Shown: positions 1-7,351, counted from the first letter of the stretch. The stretch: DNA of 12,403 nt from Spirochaetia bacterium (GCA_025997715.1 BNUY01000093.1:1-12403); one strand, 5' to 3'. Program-made: numbers and translations. The notes: generated from the sequence alone by a model not told the origin.

Positions 1-2
1 TG

Positions 3-110
3 GCAAAGGCAATCTACAAAATGCGCATTAGAGGCGAATGGCACCGTAGTGAAATACCAGCCCGGGTCCTTAAAATTTTTGAAAAAATCGGTATAAACTA
101 CCTAAAATAA
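3..110 (+). CDS. C-terminal end of an unrecognised passenger gene
   Basis: An open frame enters from the left edge and runs 35 codons to a TAA at 108-110. The visible peptide is basic and ends in FEKIGINYLK. It converges with the gene at 124-489, 13 bases away. The complete element at 3430-7444 also has a gene convergent with the terminal-repeat-proximal gene, but the two convergent proteins are not alike, so the passenger content differs between elements. I do not recognise the family. That it is coding is an inference from frame openness and position only. Confidence 0.4.
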   Translation, partial: AKAIYKMRIRGEWHRSEIPARVLKIFEKIGINYLK

Positions 111-123
111 GCGGAGTTAGGGC

Positions 124-489
124 TTAAGAGTTGATATAATCATCGACCAAGTTACTTGGTTTTAATATCTTTCCAATATTTTTTGTGTTCTGCTGTAATA
201 TCATCAACTCAATGCCTCGGTCTGTGATAAGTTCAACAGCACCTAATTGACAGATACGAAAAGTTATATTGGGAAACAACTTTATCAGCAACTTTATACG
301 GATAATTCCAATTATATTATTGCAATATCCAAAAGATACAACTGGGTATGTGTTCTTGTCTGATCGTAATTGTAGAAGGAAATCAAAATAATTCTTGGCG
401 AAGACGAGAGGAAACCGACCATCAACGGCGGCTGTAAGTTCTTTCTTTTCGTTTGGTCTAACCCAGCATAACATTCGTTTATAGTTCAT
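124..489 (-). CDS. Conserved hypothetical protein next to the element terminus (copy 1)
   Basis: A 121-residue protein of unknown function, closely related to the protein encoded at 3563-3925. The two differ at roughly 18 of about 118 aligned positions, mostly conservatively (I/V, D/E, L/I). I chose the ATG at 487-489 rather than the upstream ATG at 526-528. It has GGAG 6 bases upstream, it matches the start of the other copy, and the homologous residues begin there (MNYKRMLCW against MDYTRMLCW). The sequence alternates hydrophobic strands and helices (KNYFDFLLQL, YPVVSFGYCN, IRIKLLIKLFPNITFRI), suggesting a small soluble alpha/beta domain with no signal peptide. It lies immediately inside the terminal repeat in both elements, so it may belong to the transposon core and not to its cargo. 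Function is not assignable from sequence alone. Confidence 0.75.
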   Translation of the reverse strand: MNYKRMLCWVRPNEKKELTAAVDGRFPLVFAKNYFDFLLQLRSDKNTYPVVSFGYCNNIIGIIRIKLLIKLFPNITFRICQLGAVELITDRGIELMILQQNTKNIGKILKPSNLVDDYINS

Positions 490-594
490 AGTCTTCTCCA
501 TTCTATTAGTTATGTAAGCATTTTTCAAGGATTTTGTGGAACAATAGGTGTGTCAAAATGACGCGCTTTTAGGTTATGCCTGCCGATTTTATAG

Positions 595-620
595 TAGGCC
601 CCGCTTTATGGAACAGAACC
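595..620 (-). repeat. Terminal inverted repeat of the left element
   Basis: Read on the minus strand it begins GGTTCTGTTCCATAAAGC and continues GGGGCCTA. It differs by one base from the perfect 26-bp repeats at 3430-3455 and 7419-7444. The interrupted AAA+ reading frame runs into this repeat and ends at a TAA a few codons inside. Confidence 0.88.
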
Positions 621-1984
621 TAAGGATACCCCCGGCAAGGTCTTCCAGCTCCTGCAGGATGATGTTCTGTATGGCGTTTTCAGTCTGGGCGGGGCCGCGC
701 CGCACTTCACCCAATTCCTGCCGCTTCCCTAATACGGCGTCCGCTTCGTTAAAAAACAGGATGGGAGTACGGCCGCCGCTTTTGAGGAGGCCATGGTACC
801 GGTCAAACAGTTCTTTGATCCGTTTTTCACTTTCCCCAAACCACATACTTTTTGTTTCCGATATATCCACCAGCATGATGTCCCGGCTTGTTTCGCGGGC
901 AATGCGGTAGACCGTTTCCGTCTTGCCGGTTCCGGGGGGGCCCGGAGAAAATACAGGTAAAGCCTGATCGTAGGTTCCGTTCTGTTAGCCGCTGTTTTAT
1001 GGGGGCAAAGTTTTCTTCCCGTAGTAACGAGGTGAGTTCCGCTATGCGCCGCCCGGTCTGTGCACCGTAGAACAAATCCCGTGGTTTCAGGGATTCACTG
1101 CTGATAAGATTCCTGCCCCGTTTTGTTCTTTCTTTCAGATCAACATCCCCAAGAAAATGCTCCTTTGCTTTTTCGGTGAGCCTGAAGTATTCGGTGTCCG
1201 CTATCCCCCGGTCACAGTCGTTTTCGATAAGGCCGGCGGTGAACAGCGAGTGATTGTGTTCCCTGAACCGCCGTTCGGTTGCCCGGGATCCCATGCCGGT
1301 TAAAATAGGCTGCAGGTTTTTGATGGAGAGTTTTTCCCGGTTATCGACCACCCGGGCGCAGCAGAAAAAAAGCAGCAAGGGCACGGAATTCCCCGTGAGG
1401 GTAAAAGTTTTAAAGCCCCTTACAAAGGCGATTCCCCGGTTAGATTGAAACAGGGTTTTCAACTCGGTTACCAGACAGTCCATATCAATACTATCATCCT
1501 TAAAGGAATCGAAAAGCTCATCGGCGGTTTCAAAAAATTTGGCGGGGCTGAGCTTGTTATAGGGGGCATAGCGGTATTTCTCCCCGGTGCGGAGCGCCTT
1601 TATTACATCCATGGCAATGGTGTATGAAGGAAGACTTCCCCCGCCGCCTAAGCGCTTGCCGGCGTTGAATGAATCCCAACCATCCCTACAGGGCCGGATG
1701 ATATGTTTTTTCTCCATGGCTTCAAATTCGTCCAGGTATTTAAGGAACTGTATTTTGCCGCATTTGATTTTATCCGCGATGGTTTTGATCGAAGTCGCCC
1801 CTTCACCGCATTCCTCAAGGAGCAGGGTAAACAGGGCGGTCTGCATGGGGCTTGTGGATAACACCGCCGACACCGCCGCGAGATTCTCCGCAGCAATCGT
1901 AAAAAAAGTTCCATCCAGCGGGTGATAACAAGATTGGGTGACAATTTCTTTACAGTGATCGAGTACGCTCATCGTTTCGCTCAT
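621..1984 (-). pseudogene. AAA+ ATPase, frameshifted in Walker A and truncated by an insertion element
   Basis: About 450 codons of an AAA+ ATPase with a long N-terminal region (residues 1-340), part of which looks winged-helix-like (TSIKTIADKIKCGKIQFLKYL). The ATPase core follows: GPPGTGKTET at about 348-357, then SMWFGESEKRIKELFDRY, then the Walker B region PILFFNEADAVLGKR, then ENAIQNIILQELEDLAGGIL. Two lesions are visible. A run of seven G on the plus strand at 934-940 should be six, and the extra base turns GPPGTGKT into GPPRNRQD. At 620/621 the frame enters the terminal repeat of the left element, where sensor 1 and the lid (typically IATTNL) should follow. The ATG (1982-1984) overlaps the stop of the glycohydrolase, so the two were translationally coupled. 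In its intact form it would be a cytosolic remodelling or sensor ATPase; the partner is unknown. Confidence 0.88.
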
Positions 1985-2828
1985 TTCTGTTCCATCCTTT
2001 TCCGATATTCCTTCAGCTTTGATTCAAGTTCCCTGTCAATGAAGGTATAATACACAATGTCAATAGCAGCCGCCATATCGCTGTTCATTTTTGCGGCGGC
2101 AAATTCAAGCAGCGGACGGGGTATACTATCATCGCCGTAAAAGGCTTCGGCAATGCCCCCGGTAATGGCGGCAATAGTATCACTGTCACCGCCAATTGAT
2201 ATGGCGCACTGAATGGCGTGGGTGAAATCCCGGCTTTCCAGGAATGCGGTGATAGCCTGGGGAACCGACCCCTGACAGCTTACGTCAAAGGTATATCCGG
2301 GGCGGATTTCGGCAAGGCTGCGGTTTAGGTCATAACCGAATTCATGCGTACTATAGGCTTTTATTTCATCCTTTGTTTTACCGGACCGGGCAAGGAAGAT
2401 TGTCGCCGCCGTTGCCTCCGCGCCTTTTATGCCCTCAACATGGTTGTGGGTACAGGCGGCGGAACGGGCGGCCTCTCTGCGGGTTTCTTCGAGGGTATCA
2501 AAAGCCCAGCCTATGGGACTTACCCGCATGGCCGACCCGTTGCCGTATGAGCCGTAGGGTTCCGGCTTTGGGGACATGAACCAGGAACGGAAATTGGGGC
2601 CGTAGCCTTCGCGGGAATAATTCCGCGCCCATTTCAGGATCGTTGTTTCGTAGTCGGGGTTTACGGAAATCCCCTCACTGCTGAATACCGCTTCGGCAAC
2701 GGCGCAGGTTAACACCGTGTCATCGGTATAGAAACAGAGGGGATTCAGGAGGTCTATGGTTTATCGGTTTTACGATTGTTAAACTCATAGATACTGCCGC
2801 AGATGTCCCCGATTATTGCGCCTCTCAT
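1981..2828 (-). pseudogene. ADP-ribosylglycohydrolase (DraG-like), frameshifted near the N-terminus
   Basis: This family removes ADP-ribose from modified targets using two Mg2+ ions. Family motifs are present in order: GAIIGDICGS at the N-terminus, FYTDDTV (metal ligands), GNGSAMRV, THNHVEGIKGAEA, and GGDSDTIAAITGGIAEAFYG near the C-terminus. The start is the ATG at 2826-2828, with AAGGAGG 5-6 bases upstream. From this ATG the frame closes at a TAG (2754-2756), and the catalytic part continues in another frame. Restoring one base in the CC of AAACCATAG would give KTDKPIDLLNPLCFYTDDT, so a single deletion around 2754-2762 explains the break. Without it the length is about 280 residues, normal for the family. 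The gene starts 10 bases after the macrodomain stop and overlaps the ATPase start (ATGA). If the shift is a sequence error, the enzyme would be intact. Confidence 0.88.
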
Positions 2829-2838
2829 GGCTACCTCC

Positions 2839-3429
2839 TTATATAATTCCCGCTAACATTTGATGTATTGTCATTGCGTCAAGCAGCGAATCGAAATCAG
2901 TCGCCATTTTGTTTACTATTGTATCATACGCATAGCGCATTTGCTTTGCACAATTTACCGGCGTTATTTCTCCGGTACCGGTTCCAAGTCCGGGACATAA
3001 AATACTCTGTATTTTAGCATCATTTTTGTTGTTGAAATTAATAACCTCAATCAAGGCGGCACGAAACGCCAAGTATGCGTTTACCGTATTTTCGACTATT
3101 TCAGGAACCCTCATCGTAGGGCATGATATTAAATAGGGGATATTGTCATTTCCGGTTTTCAGTATCGCCGCCATACCAACAGGCAGTTCACCATAATACT
3201 CATTATTAATTTTTTCCTGCAATGCCTTTTGTAATTCCCACCCAAAATATCCGGAATAGGCAAGATCAATACCCCCGTCCATAAAACCAAATGAATTTGC
3301 AGGGCTTATTATTGAATCAGCTTTAACATCAAATATATTACCACAAGAAGCGGTGATATTTTTATACCCGACAAATTCATTTTTCCATGCTTCAACAATA
3401 TCTTTATTTATGCTCCGTAAATATATTTT
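2839..3429 (-). pseudogene. Macrodomain (ADP-ribose-binding) protein, main body, separated from its start codon
   Basis: An open frame of 197 codons with both hallmark loops of a macrodomain. The first is DSIISPANSFGFMDGGIDLAY (adenine and distal-ribose binding); the second is CPGLGTGTGEI (phosphate-binding loop). Upstream of the apparent internal ATG at 3282 the frame continues without a stop through KIYLRSINKDIVEAWKNEF up to the left tip of the inserted element. The missing first codons are at 7453-7470. Joined across one copy of the target duplication they give a 202-residue protein starting MSNETIKIYLRSINKD, a normal macrodomain length. Its stop (2839-2841) overlaps the ribosome-binding site of the glycohydrolase. 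Macrodomains bind or hydrolyse ADP-ribose, which matches the neighbouring glycohydrolase. An internal start at 3282 would lack the first strands and most of loop 1. Confidence 0.9.
3422..3429. repeat. Left target-site duplication (TATATTTT)
   Basis: Exactly the same 8 bases occur at 7445-7452, directly outside the opposite terminal repeat; the flanking bases differ on either side. An 8-bp duplication is the size known for IS1595-family insertions. Confidence 0.95.
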
Positions 3430-3455
3430 GGCTCTGTTCCATAAAGCGGGGCCTA
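3430..3455 (+). repeat. Left terminal inverted repeat of the complete element
   Basis: Begins GGCTCTGTTCCATAAAGC and continues GGGGCCTA; it is a perfect inverted match over 26 bp to 7419-7444. Confidence 0.95.
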
Positions 3456-3562
3456 CTCTGTAAATCGGCTGGCATAGACTAAAAGTGCGTCATTTTGACA
3501 CACCTATTGTTCCGCAAAATCCTTGAAAAATGCTTACATAACTAATAAGATGGAGGAAGAGT

Positions 3563-3925
3563 ATGGACTACACAAGAATGCTATGCTGGATTAGACCTAA
3601 CGAAAAGAAAGACCTTGAAGTCGCCGTTGCTGGTCGGTTTCCTCTCGTCTTCGCCAAGAATTACTTGAACTTTATTCTACAATTACGATCAGATAAGAAT
3701 ACATATCCAGTTATATCTTTTGGATATTGCAATAATTTAATTGGAATTATCCGTATAAAGTTGCTGATGAAATTGTTTCCCAATATAATTTTTCGTATCT
3801 GCCAATTAGGTGCTGATGAACTTATCACAGACCGAGGCATTGAGTTGATGATATTACAACAGAACACAAAGAATATTGGCAAAATATTAAAACCAAGTAA
3901 CTTGGTTGAAGATTTTAAGTCCTAA
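3563..3925 (+). CDS. Conserved hypothetical protein next to the element terminus (copy 2)
   Basis: A 120-residue protein, intact, homologous to the one encoded at 124-489. The start has GGAGG about 6 bases upstream, one of the few clear Shine-Dalgarno sites in the element. A plausible promoter lies just upstream (TTGAAA at 3523-3528, 17 bases, TAAGAT at 3546-3551). The sequence predicts a compact alpha/beta fold with hydrophobic strands (YPVISFGYC, NIIFRICQLG) and no membrane segment or signal peptide. Its last bases overlap tail to tail with the next gene. It is present at the same distance from the terminal repeat in both elements, with mostly conservative replacements between copies. That suggests selection for function and perhaps a role in transposition, its control or target choice. 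I do not recognise a named family. Confidence 0.8.
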   Translation: MDYTRMLCWIRPNEKKDLEVAVAGRFPLVFAKNYLNFILQLRSDKNTYPVISFGYCNNLIGIIRIKLLMKLFPNIIFRICQLGADELITDRGIELMILQQNTKNIGKILKPSNLVEDFKS

Positions 3926-4431
3926 TTTGTTTGTATTACAAGTTTTCGCTTATTGCAATAATCTTTGACAAACTTGTAAATTGTGTTGCATTGATCAGGA
4001 GTGTATTTCTTACTATTTGACAAGTCCCTCCAGAAGCATTCCAGCCAAAATAACATTGCTTCTTTCGTGCTATTATCCTTTTTCTTGATAAAGGTTTTAT
4101 TTTGGCTGGTATCAACCCAAACTTCTTTAATCCCTTCGCTCTTTACACTTTTTTCATCAAAGGTAGGTGAAAATTCCTCATCAATACCAACGCCATTTCC
4201 ATACTCGATCATTAATTGATTTAATTTTTGAATGATGGCATCATTTGAATAATTGGTATCTATATTAGAGCTTTTTATAATATATTGTAAGATTCCTCGT
4301 GTCGTGGCCTGAGCCATCTCTTGAAGATGAGTTGCCTCATTTAGGTTTTCTCTAACCGGAAGACCGTCTTCAACAGATTGTAACATTGCGTCTAACTTTT
4401 GAGTCTCTTTATAAATATTTTTGAAATTCAT
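3922..4431 (-). CDS. Hypothetical passenger protein
   Basis: A 169-residue, mostly helical, soluble protein of unknown function. The N-terminus (MNFKNIYKETQKLDAMLQ) looks like a coiled or helical segment. The C-terminal part has aromatic and lysine-rich stretches (MLFWLECFWRDL, KFVKDYCNKRK). The start ATG (4429-4431) has no Shine-Dalgarno sequence; instead TACTAATTA lies 3 bases upstream, as in two other passenger genes. The 63-base region to the divergent gene at 4495 carries this motif in inverted orientation at both ends. A fragment encoding a very similar start (MNFDKIYEATQKLDA) is found at 4922-4987, so this gene or a relative has been duplicated and truncated nearby. The stop overlaps the end of the convergent gene at 3563-3925. 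Confidence 0.7.
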   Translation of the reverse strand: MNFKNIYKETQKLDAMLQSVEDGLPVRENLNEATHLQEMAQATTRGILQYIIKSSNIDTNYSNDAIIQKLNQLMIEYGNGVGIDEEFSPTFDEKSVKSEGIKEVWVDTSQNKTFIKKKDNSTKEAMLFWLECFWRDLSNSKKYTPDQCNTIYKFVKDYCNKRKLVIQTN

Positions 4432-4494
4432 AGTTAATTAGTAGAAAGACAAGTGTATAAACCGGTGACAAAAAGCAAAACCTACTAATTATCT
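4432..4494. promoter_or_regulatory. Divergent start region with an inverted TACTAATTA motif
   Basis: This 63-bp spacer separates two divergent passenger genes. TACTAATTA sits 3 bases before the ATG of each gene, once per strand, so the spacer is bounded by an inverted repeat. I could not place convincing -35/-10 pairs. The motif could be a translation-start element, an operator or a recombination border. Confidence 0.45.
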
Positions 4495-4932
4495 ATGGCT
4501 ACAAGAATATATAATGACTGGCAGGCTGCTTATCCTGACGAGACAAAATGTGCTACAAATGTAGAATATGTCTTAAAAGCATGTGATAAATATGTTGTTA
4601 ATAAGTATGACGCTGGTGGGGATACTATGGCAGGACCTCTTACAGCGCCTTCTTTTAACGCAACATCTACCAAGGAAGCAAAACAAAATATAAAACCTTT
4701 CGAGGATTCAGCACTCGACATTATCAAAGACCTAAACATCGTTTCTTACAATTTTAAGACTGATGATAAAGGTGAACCTCAAATTGGATTCATAGCAGAG
4801 GATACCGATCCTCTACTTTCAGGAAAAGACCAGAAGAGTATGAAAATAAATACTACGATCGGTCTATTACTCAAGTCTATTCAAGAATTGACGGCGGAAA
4901 TTGAGCAACTAAAAAAGCAGACTAAACCTTAA
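4495..4932 (+). CDS. Phage tail-fibre-like protein with S74 intramolecular chaperone domain
   Basis: A 145-residue protein. Residues 39-54 (DAGGDTMAGPLTAPSF) resemble the short collagen- or shaft-like repeat common at the ends of phage tail fibres. From about residue 57 it matches the S74 peptidase/intramolecular chaperone pattern. Ser58 and Lys63 lie in the motif STKEAKQNI, the usual Ser-x4-Lys dyad for self-cleavage. DIIKDLNIVSYNF and PQIGFIAEDTDPLL follow, then a C-terminal helix SIQELTAEIEQLKKQ likely to trimerise. In phages this domain drives trimer folding of a tail spike or fibre and is then cut off. Here the upstream fibre part is only about 57 residues, so this is a mini-fibre or the 3' remnant of a longer one. 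There is no Shine-Dalgarno site; TACTAATTA lies 3 bases before the ATG. The neighbouring glycine-rich protein supports a tail-tip origin. Confidence 0.82.
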   Translation: MATRIYNDWQAAYPDETKCATNVEYVLKACDKYVVNKYDAGGDTMAGPLTAPSFNATSTKEAKQNIKPFEDSALDIIKDLNIVSYNFKTDDKGEPQIGFIAEDTDPLLSGKDQKSMKINTTIGLLLKSIQELTAEIEQLKKQTKP

Positions 4933-4987
4933 CTCTCGGTGGTGCGTCTAATTTTTGTGTCGCTTCATAGATTTTATCGAAATTCAT
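4922..4987 (-). pseudogene. Truncated copy of the 5' end of the 3922-4431 gene
   Basis: A 21-codon frame, MNFDKIYEATQKLDAPPRVK plus one residue, then TAG. Its first 15 residues match the start of the protein at 3922-4431 (MNFKNIYKETQKLDA); the rest is absent. It is preceded by GACTAATT, close to the TACTAATTA motif of the full-length gene. It overlaps the end of the S74 gene by 11 bases. This is most simply a leftover from recombination between passenger modules. Confidence 0.6.
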
Positions 4988-5000
4988 AATTAGTCTTTAA

Positions 5001-5903
5001 TTACACCAACTTTACAATAGCTTCAAAGTTAAGAGTCTTATAAATCCTTAAATAACCACATCCTGCAACATTAGTGCCTACTGTATGATTCTGCCCACCT
5101 GCGCCTCCGGCATAGGTAGTCCCATTCACATAGCTATACGATCCTCCAGTGCCACCTTTAAACACAGTAAAGTCATAGGGAGAAATAGTTTTTACTGTCT
5201 TAGTAGCAGGTCCTTCTCCCCCACTACCAGCGGAGCCGACGCCATTGCCGCTTCCTCCATTGCCACCAGAAGTAATGGTTCCACCTGTACCACCTTTACC
5301 ATCAGAAGACGAGCCATTACCGCCCGTGCCATAACCTGCTCCCCCTCCTGCACCGCCGCCGCCGTTTTTGCCGGTTCCATTAGCACCTGAACCACCACCT
5401 CCAGCTCCACCTAACGCATAGATAAAAAGGCCATTGGCTACAAAGTATGTGTTTCCACCAGAAGCCCCTCCTCCACCACCACTTTGAGTATCCCCACCAC
5501 CACTATTGCCGTTTCCTTGTCCACCATTTTGTCCAGGACCACCAATACCATAAAAGAGTGTTTGTGGTACAGGTATAACAAAAGTTCCAGTTTTAATTTG
5601 TCCAGCCGCCCCTAAACCACCATTTTGTTCACCATTATGTTTACTACTCCCACCTCTACCTCCTGTTCCCCCTTTCATTTCATACCTATAACATCCAGAG
5701 GACAACACTATTTCTAAGTTTGAGCCATGATTAGCGCTGAGGGATACTAATGTTCCACCAGTTGTAGGTGCAGTAATAGAATTAAGAGTAACTAGATTAC
5801 TAAACATTGCTTTATCATCGGGCGTCATAAGTCCAGGGTCGGTTGTTGTTGCGTTCAAAAGTGTATTATCACCGTTAGTCTTAAAAAAATCTAAAAAAGC
5901 CAT
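5001..5903 (-). CDS. Glycine-rich phage tail-tip or adhesin-like protein
   Basis: A 300-residue protein. Residues 1-75 form an N-terminal module (MAFLDFFKTNGDNTLLNATT; ... LEIVLSSGCYRYEMKGGTGG). A central part of roughly 78-270 is dominated by glycine runs (SGGGGGASGG, GGAGGGGSGANGTGKNGGGG). A short C-terminal strand segment follows (CGYLRIYKTLNFEAIVKL). Glycine-rich domains of this kind form packed polyglycine-II-like helices and occur in receptor-binding tips of phage tail fibres. The pattern (strand, long Gly-rich loops, YLRIYK end) fits that class better than a structural wall protein, and no signal peptide is seen. It is encoded next to an S74 tail-fibre gene on the opposite strand. The start has no Shine-Dalgarno site but has TACTAACTA 3 bases upstream. 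Assignment to a named family would need a profile search. Confidence 0.7.
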   Translation of the reverse strand: MAFLDFFKTNGDNTLLNATTTDPGLMTPDDKAMFSNLVTLNSITAPTTGGTLVSLSANHGSNLEIVLSSGCYRYEMKGGTGGRGGSSKHNGEQNGGLGAAGQIKTGTFVIPVPQTLFYGIGGPGQNGGQGNGNSGGGDTQSGGGGGASGGNTYFVANGLFIYALGGAGGGGSGANGTGKNGGGGAGGGAGYGTGGNGSSSDGKGGTGGTITSGGNGGSGNGVGSAGSGGEGPATKTVKTISPYDFTVFKGGTGGSYSYVNGTTYAGGAGGQNHTVGTNVAGCGYLRIYKTLNFEAIVKLV

Positions 5904-5908
5904 GTATA

Positions 5909-5975
5909 GTTAGTAAGATTTTAAGCGGCTATCTTAAACTCTACTTTGTTGATGTCTTCTTGTTTTTGAAGTGTT
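5909..5975 (-). repeat. Duplicate of the transposase 3' end
   Basis: Aligns with 6357-6430, which covers the end of the transposase gene and the bases after its stop (GTTAGTAAGATTT on the plus strand in both). Read on the minus strand it encodes QEDINKVEFKIAA followed by TAA (5921-5923), against QEDINNKVEFKRAA in the transposase; a stop precedes it 16 codons upstream. It is thus a remnant of a second, slightly diverged transposase C-terminus. The two copies are direct repeats bracketing the small gene at 6006-6245. Confidence 0.75.
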
Positions 5976-6005
5976 GCTTACATTTGTTGATTTTGTAGAT
6001 ATATT

Positions 6006-6245
6006 CTAAAGCCCACTACCACCGGCTCCGCCCATTAAAGTCCCTACTTTGCAATATCGAATCATTATATCACAACTTGTAATCCACAATTCGTGGACAA
6101 TTTCAAGAGCTTTTTCTATTGTTTCACCTTTTGAAAGAAGGCTTGTAAAAACTTCAATATCTCCGGCTTCAATATTATTTTGTGCAAGCCAGTTTTTTAC
6201 AATGTAGATGTCACTGCTATTAAGAGGATAATCTATTAAAATCAT
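6006..6245 (-). CDS. Small hypothetical passenger protein
   Basis: A 79-residue frame with a helical body (SDIYIVKNWLAQNNIEAGDIEVFTSLLS) and a flexible tail MGGAGGSGL. GGA lies a few bases before the ATG, a weak ribosome site. It lies between direct repeats of the transposase 3' end (5909-5975 and 6357-6430), so it appears to have entered as its own module. The glycine-rich end resembles ends of small phage structural proteins, but that is a weak hint. I do not recognise the family. Confidence 0.5.
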   Translation of the reverse strand: MILIDYPLNSSDIYIVKNWLAQNNIEAGDIEVFTSLLSKGETIEKALEIVHELWITSCDIMIRYCKVGTLMGGAGGSGL

Positions 6246-6367
6246 ATTTTTCCGATCCCCACCACCATAATATATTTTCCTAATTGCTCAAGACCATAAT
6301 TTAGGTTGCGGGTTACTGATGTTTAGTATGATATTAACAAAGATTTAGAGAAAAAAGTTAGTAAGAT

Positions 6368-7351
6368 TTACGCCGCTCTCTTAAACTCGACTTTGTTATT
6401 GATGTCTTCTTGTCTTGTGTAAGTATTGATTGACACTACATTGTCAAAGTTAAGATTACTGATTTTGATAGCCTTGAAAAAGTTGACATAGTTGTCAAGG
6501 TATTTGGTGGCTACGCCTCTAAATCTGTCAAGGAAGTGTTTAAGGTCATTGTGGTAAGCGTTTGTCCTCGCTATGTTGTATCTCTTGTCGTTGGTGATAC
6601 CACCGACAATCTGTATAAGTTTGACATTTGAGAGAGACTTGTAAGATTTATCGCCGTCCGTTACCAGAGTTGAACCTTTGATAATCTGCGGTGAGAGGTT
6701 TTGTCTAATCCACATTATTTGAACTTTACCGTAACCGACAGGCTGATTGAAGAAGTGATTGTTTCTGTCAAGGGCGGTTATGACACAGACTTGATTTTTG
6801 GAGAGTCCTCGCTTGGAACCGCCGAATTTTGATTTACCACGCTTGCGGGCGGTTCCAGCGGGGAGGTTTTTGCTACCTTTGTTTGATTTTGGAAAGTAGG
6901 TCTCATCGGCTTCCACTATACCAGAGAGTTTTGAGGATTTGATTGTTTGGATAGCGGTAAGGATTTTGTGTCTCCAGTAAAAGGCGGTTTTAAGATTGAT
7001 TTTAAGATTTTCGGCTATGGCTCTTAAAGAAAGACCATCGACCATAAGGTTTATGTATTGAGACCAGATTTCAACGGGCTTCTTGGTGTTTTGAAGCGGA
7101 GTTTTAGTTTGAATGGAAAACTTTACTCCACAATCTTTGCAACGAAACACTTGTTTTCCATTCCGTAAGCCTTTTTTGATTATGTGGTAGGAGCCACAAT
7201 GGGGACATTTTGCGATATTGGATGACAAGTTATGGAATACGGAATTGGCTTCAATTTTAAGGACATCTCTCGACAGGGTTTCAATGAGAGATTTTTTATC
7301 GGCTATGGTGAGTGTTTTAAGTATGGCTTCTAAACTTGTTCCTGTCATCAT
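6368..7351 (-). CDS. IS1595-family (ISXO2-like) DDE transposase
   Basis: A 327-residue protein catalysing transposition of the surrounding element. The N-terminal zinc ribbon is visible as CPHCGSYHIIKKG ... FRCKDCG (about 49-74). A helix-turn-helix-like stretch follows (VDGLSLRAIAENLKINLKTAFYWRHKIL, about 109-136). The catalytic domain has VEADETYF (first Asp, about 147), LVTDGDKSY (second Asp, about 230) and a late NDLKHFLDRFRGVATKYLDNYVNFF block. The last block corresponds to the third catalytic region of ISXO2-like enzymes. Length and order are normal for the family. AGGGGA lies upstream; the second of two adjacent ATGs (7346-7348) has the better spacing. The frame appears intact, so the element could be active. 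The gene lies 67 bases inside the right terminal repeat and is oriented inwards. Confidence 0.93.
   Translation of the reverse strand: MMTGTSLEAILKTLTIADKKSLIETLSRDVLKIEANSVFHNLSSNIAKCPHCGSYHIIKKGLRNGKQVFRCKDCGVKFSIQTKTPLQNTKKPVEIWSQYINLMVDGLSLRAIAENLKINLKTAFYWRHKILTAIQTIKSSKLSGIVEADETYFPKSNKGSKNLPAGTARKRGKSKFGGSKRGLSKNQVCVITALDRNNHFFNQPVGYGKVQIMWIRQNLSPQIIKGSTLVTDGDKSYKSLSNVKLIQIVGGITNDKRYNIARTNAYHNDLKHFLDRFRGVATKYLDNYVNFFKAIKISNLNFDNVVSINTYTRQEDINNKVEFKRAA

Larger units (their letters stand above)
1..620 (-). mobile_element. Partial IS1595-family-like element, second copy, cut off by the window edge
   Basis: The right boundary is a 26-bp terminal repeat at 595-620 that matches the repeats of the complete element at 3430-7444 with one mismatch (GGTTCT instead of GGCTCT at the tip). 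Inside it lies a diverged but clearly homologous copy of the first few hundred bases of that element, in inverted orientation, including the gene at 124-489. Homology ends near position 124, and the next gene (3-110) is unrelated to the one found at that place in the other element. No transposase is visible because the other end is outside the window. The insertion truncates the AAA+ gene at 620/621. If the target duplication is 8 bp, the far side should carry TAAGGATA. Confidence 0.8.

Noticed and set aside
548..910. Long plus-strand frames opposite the ATPase, glycohydrolase and DUF4116 genes (e.g. 548-910, 1587-1925, 7766-8206, 9394-10113)
   Set aside because: They mirror clearly recognisable minus-strand genes. 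They are composition shadows without their own ribosome sites or recognisable motifs.
621..3429. A composite transposon made of both IS1595-type elements with the ADP-ribose genes as cargo
   Set aside because: The complete element has its own 8-bp target duplication inside the macrodomain gene, and the rest of that gene lies outside it, so the two elements inserted independently.
5192..5410. Alternative frames inside the glycine-rich gene
   Set aside because: The GC-biased glycine codons open other frames; the Gly-rich frame is the one with a sensible start and C-terminus.
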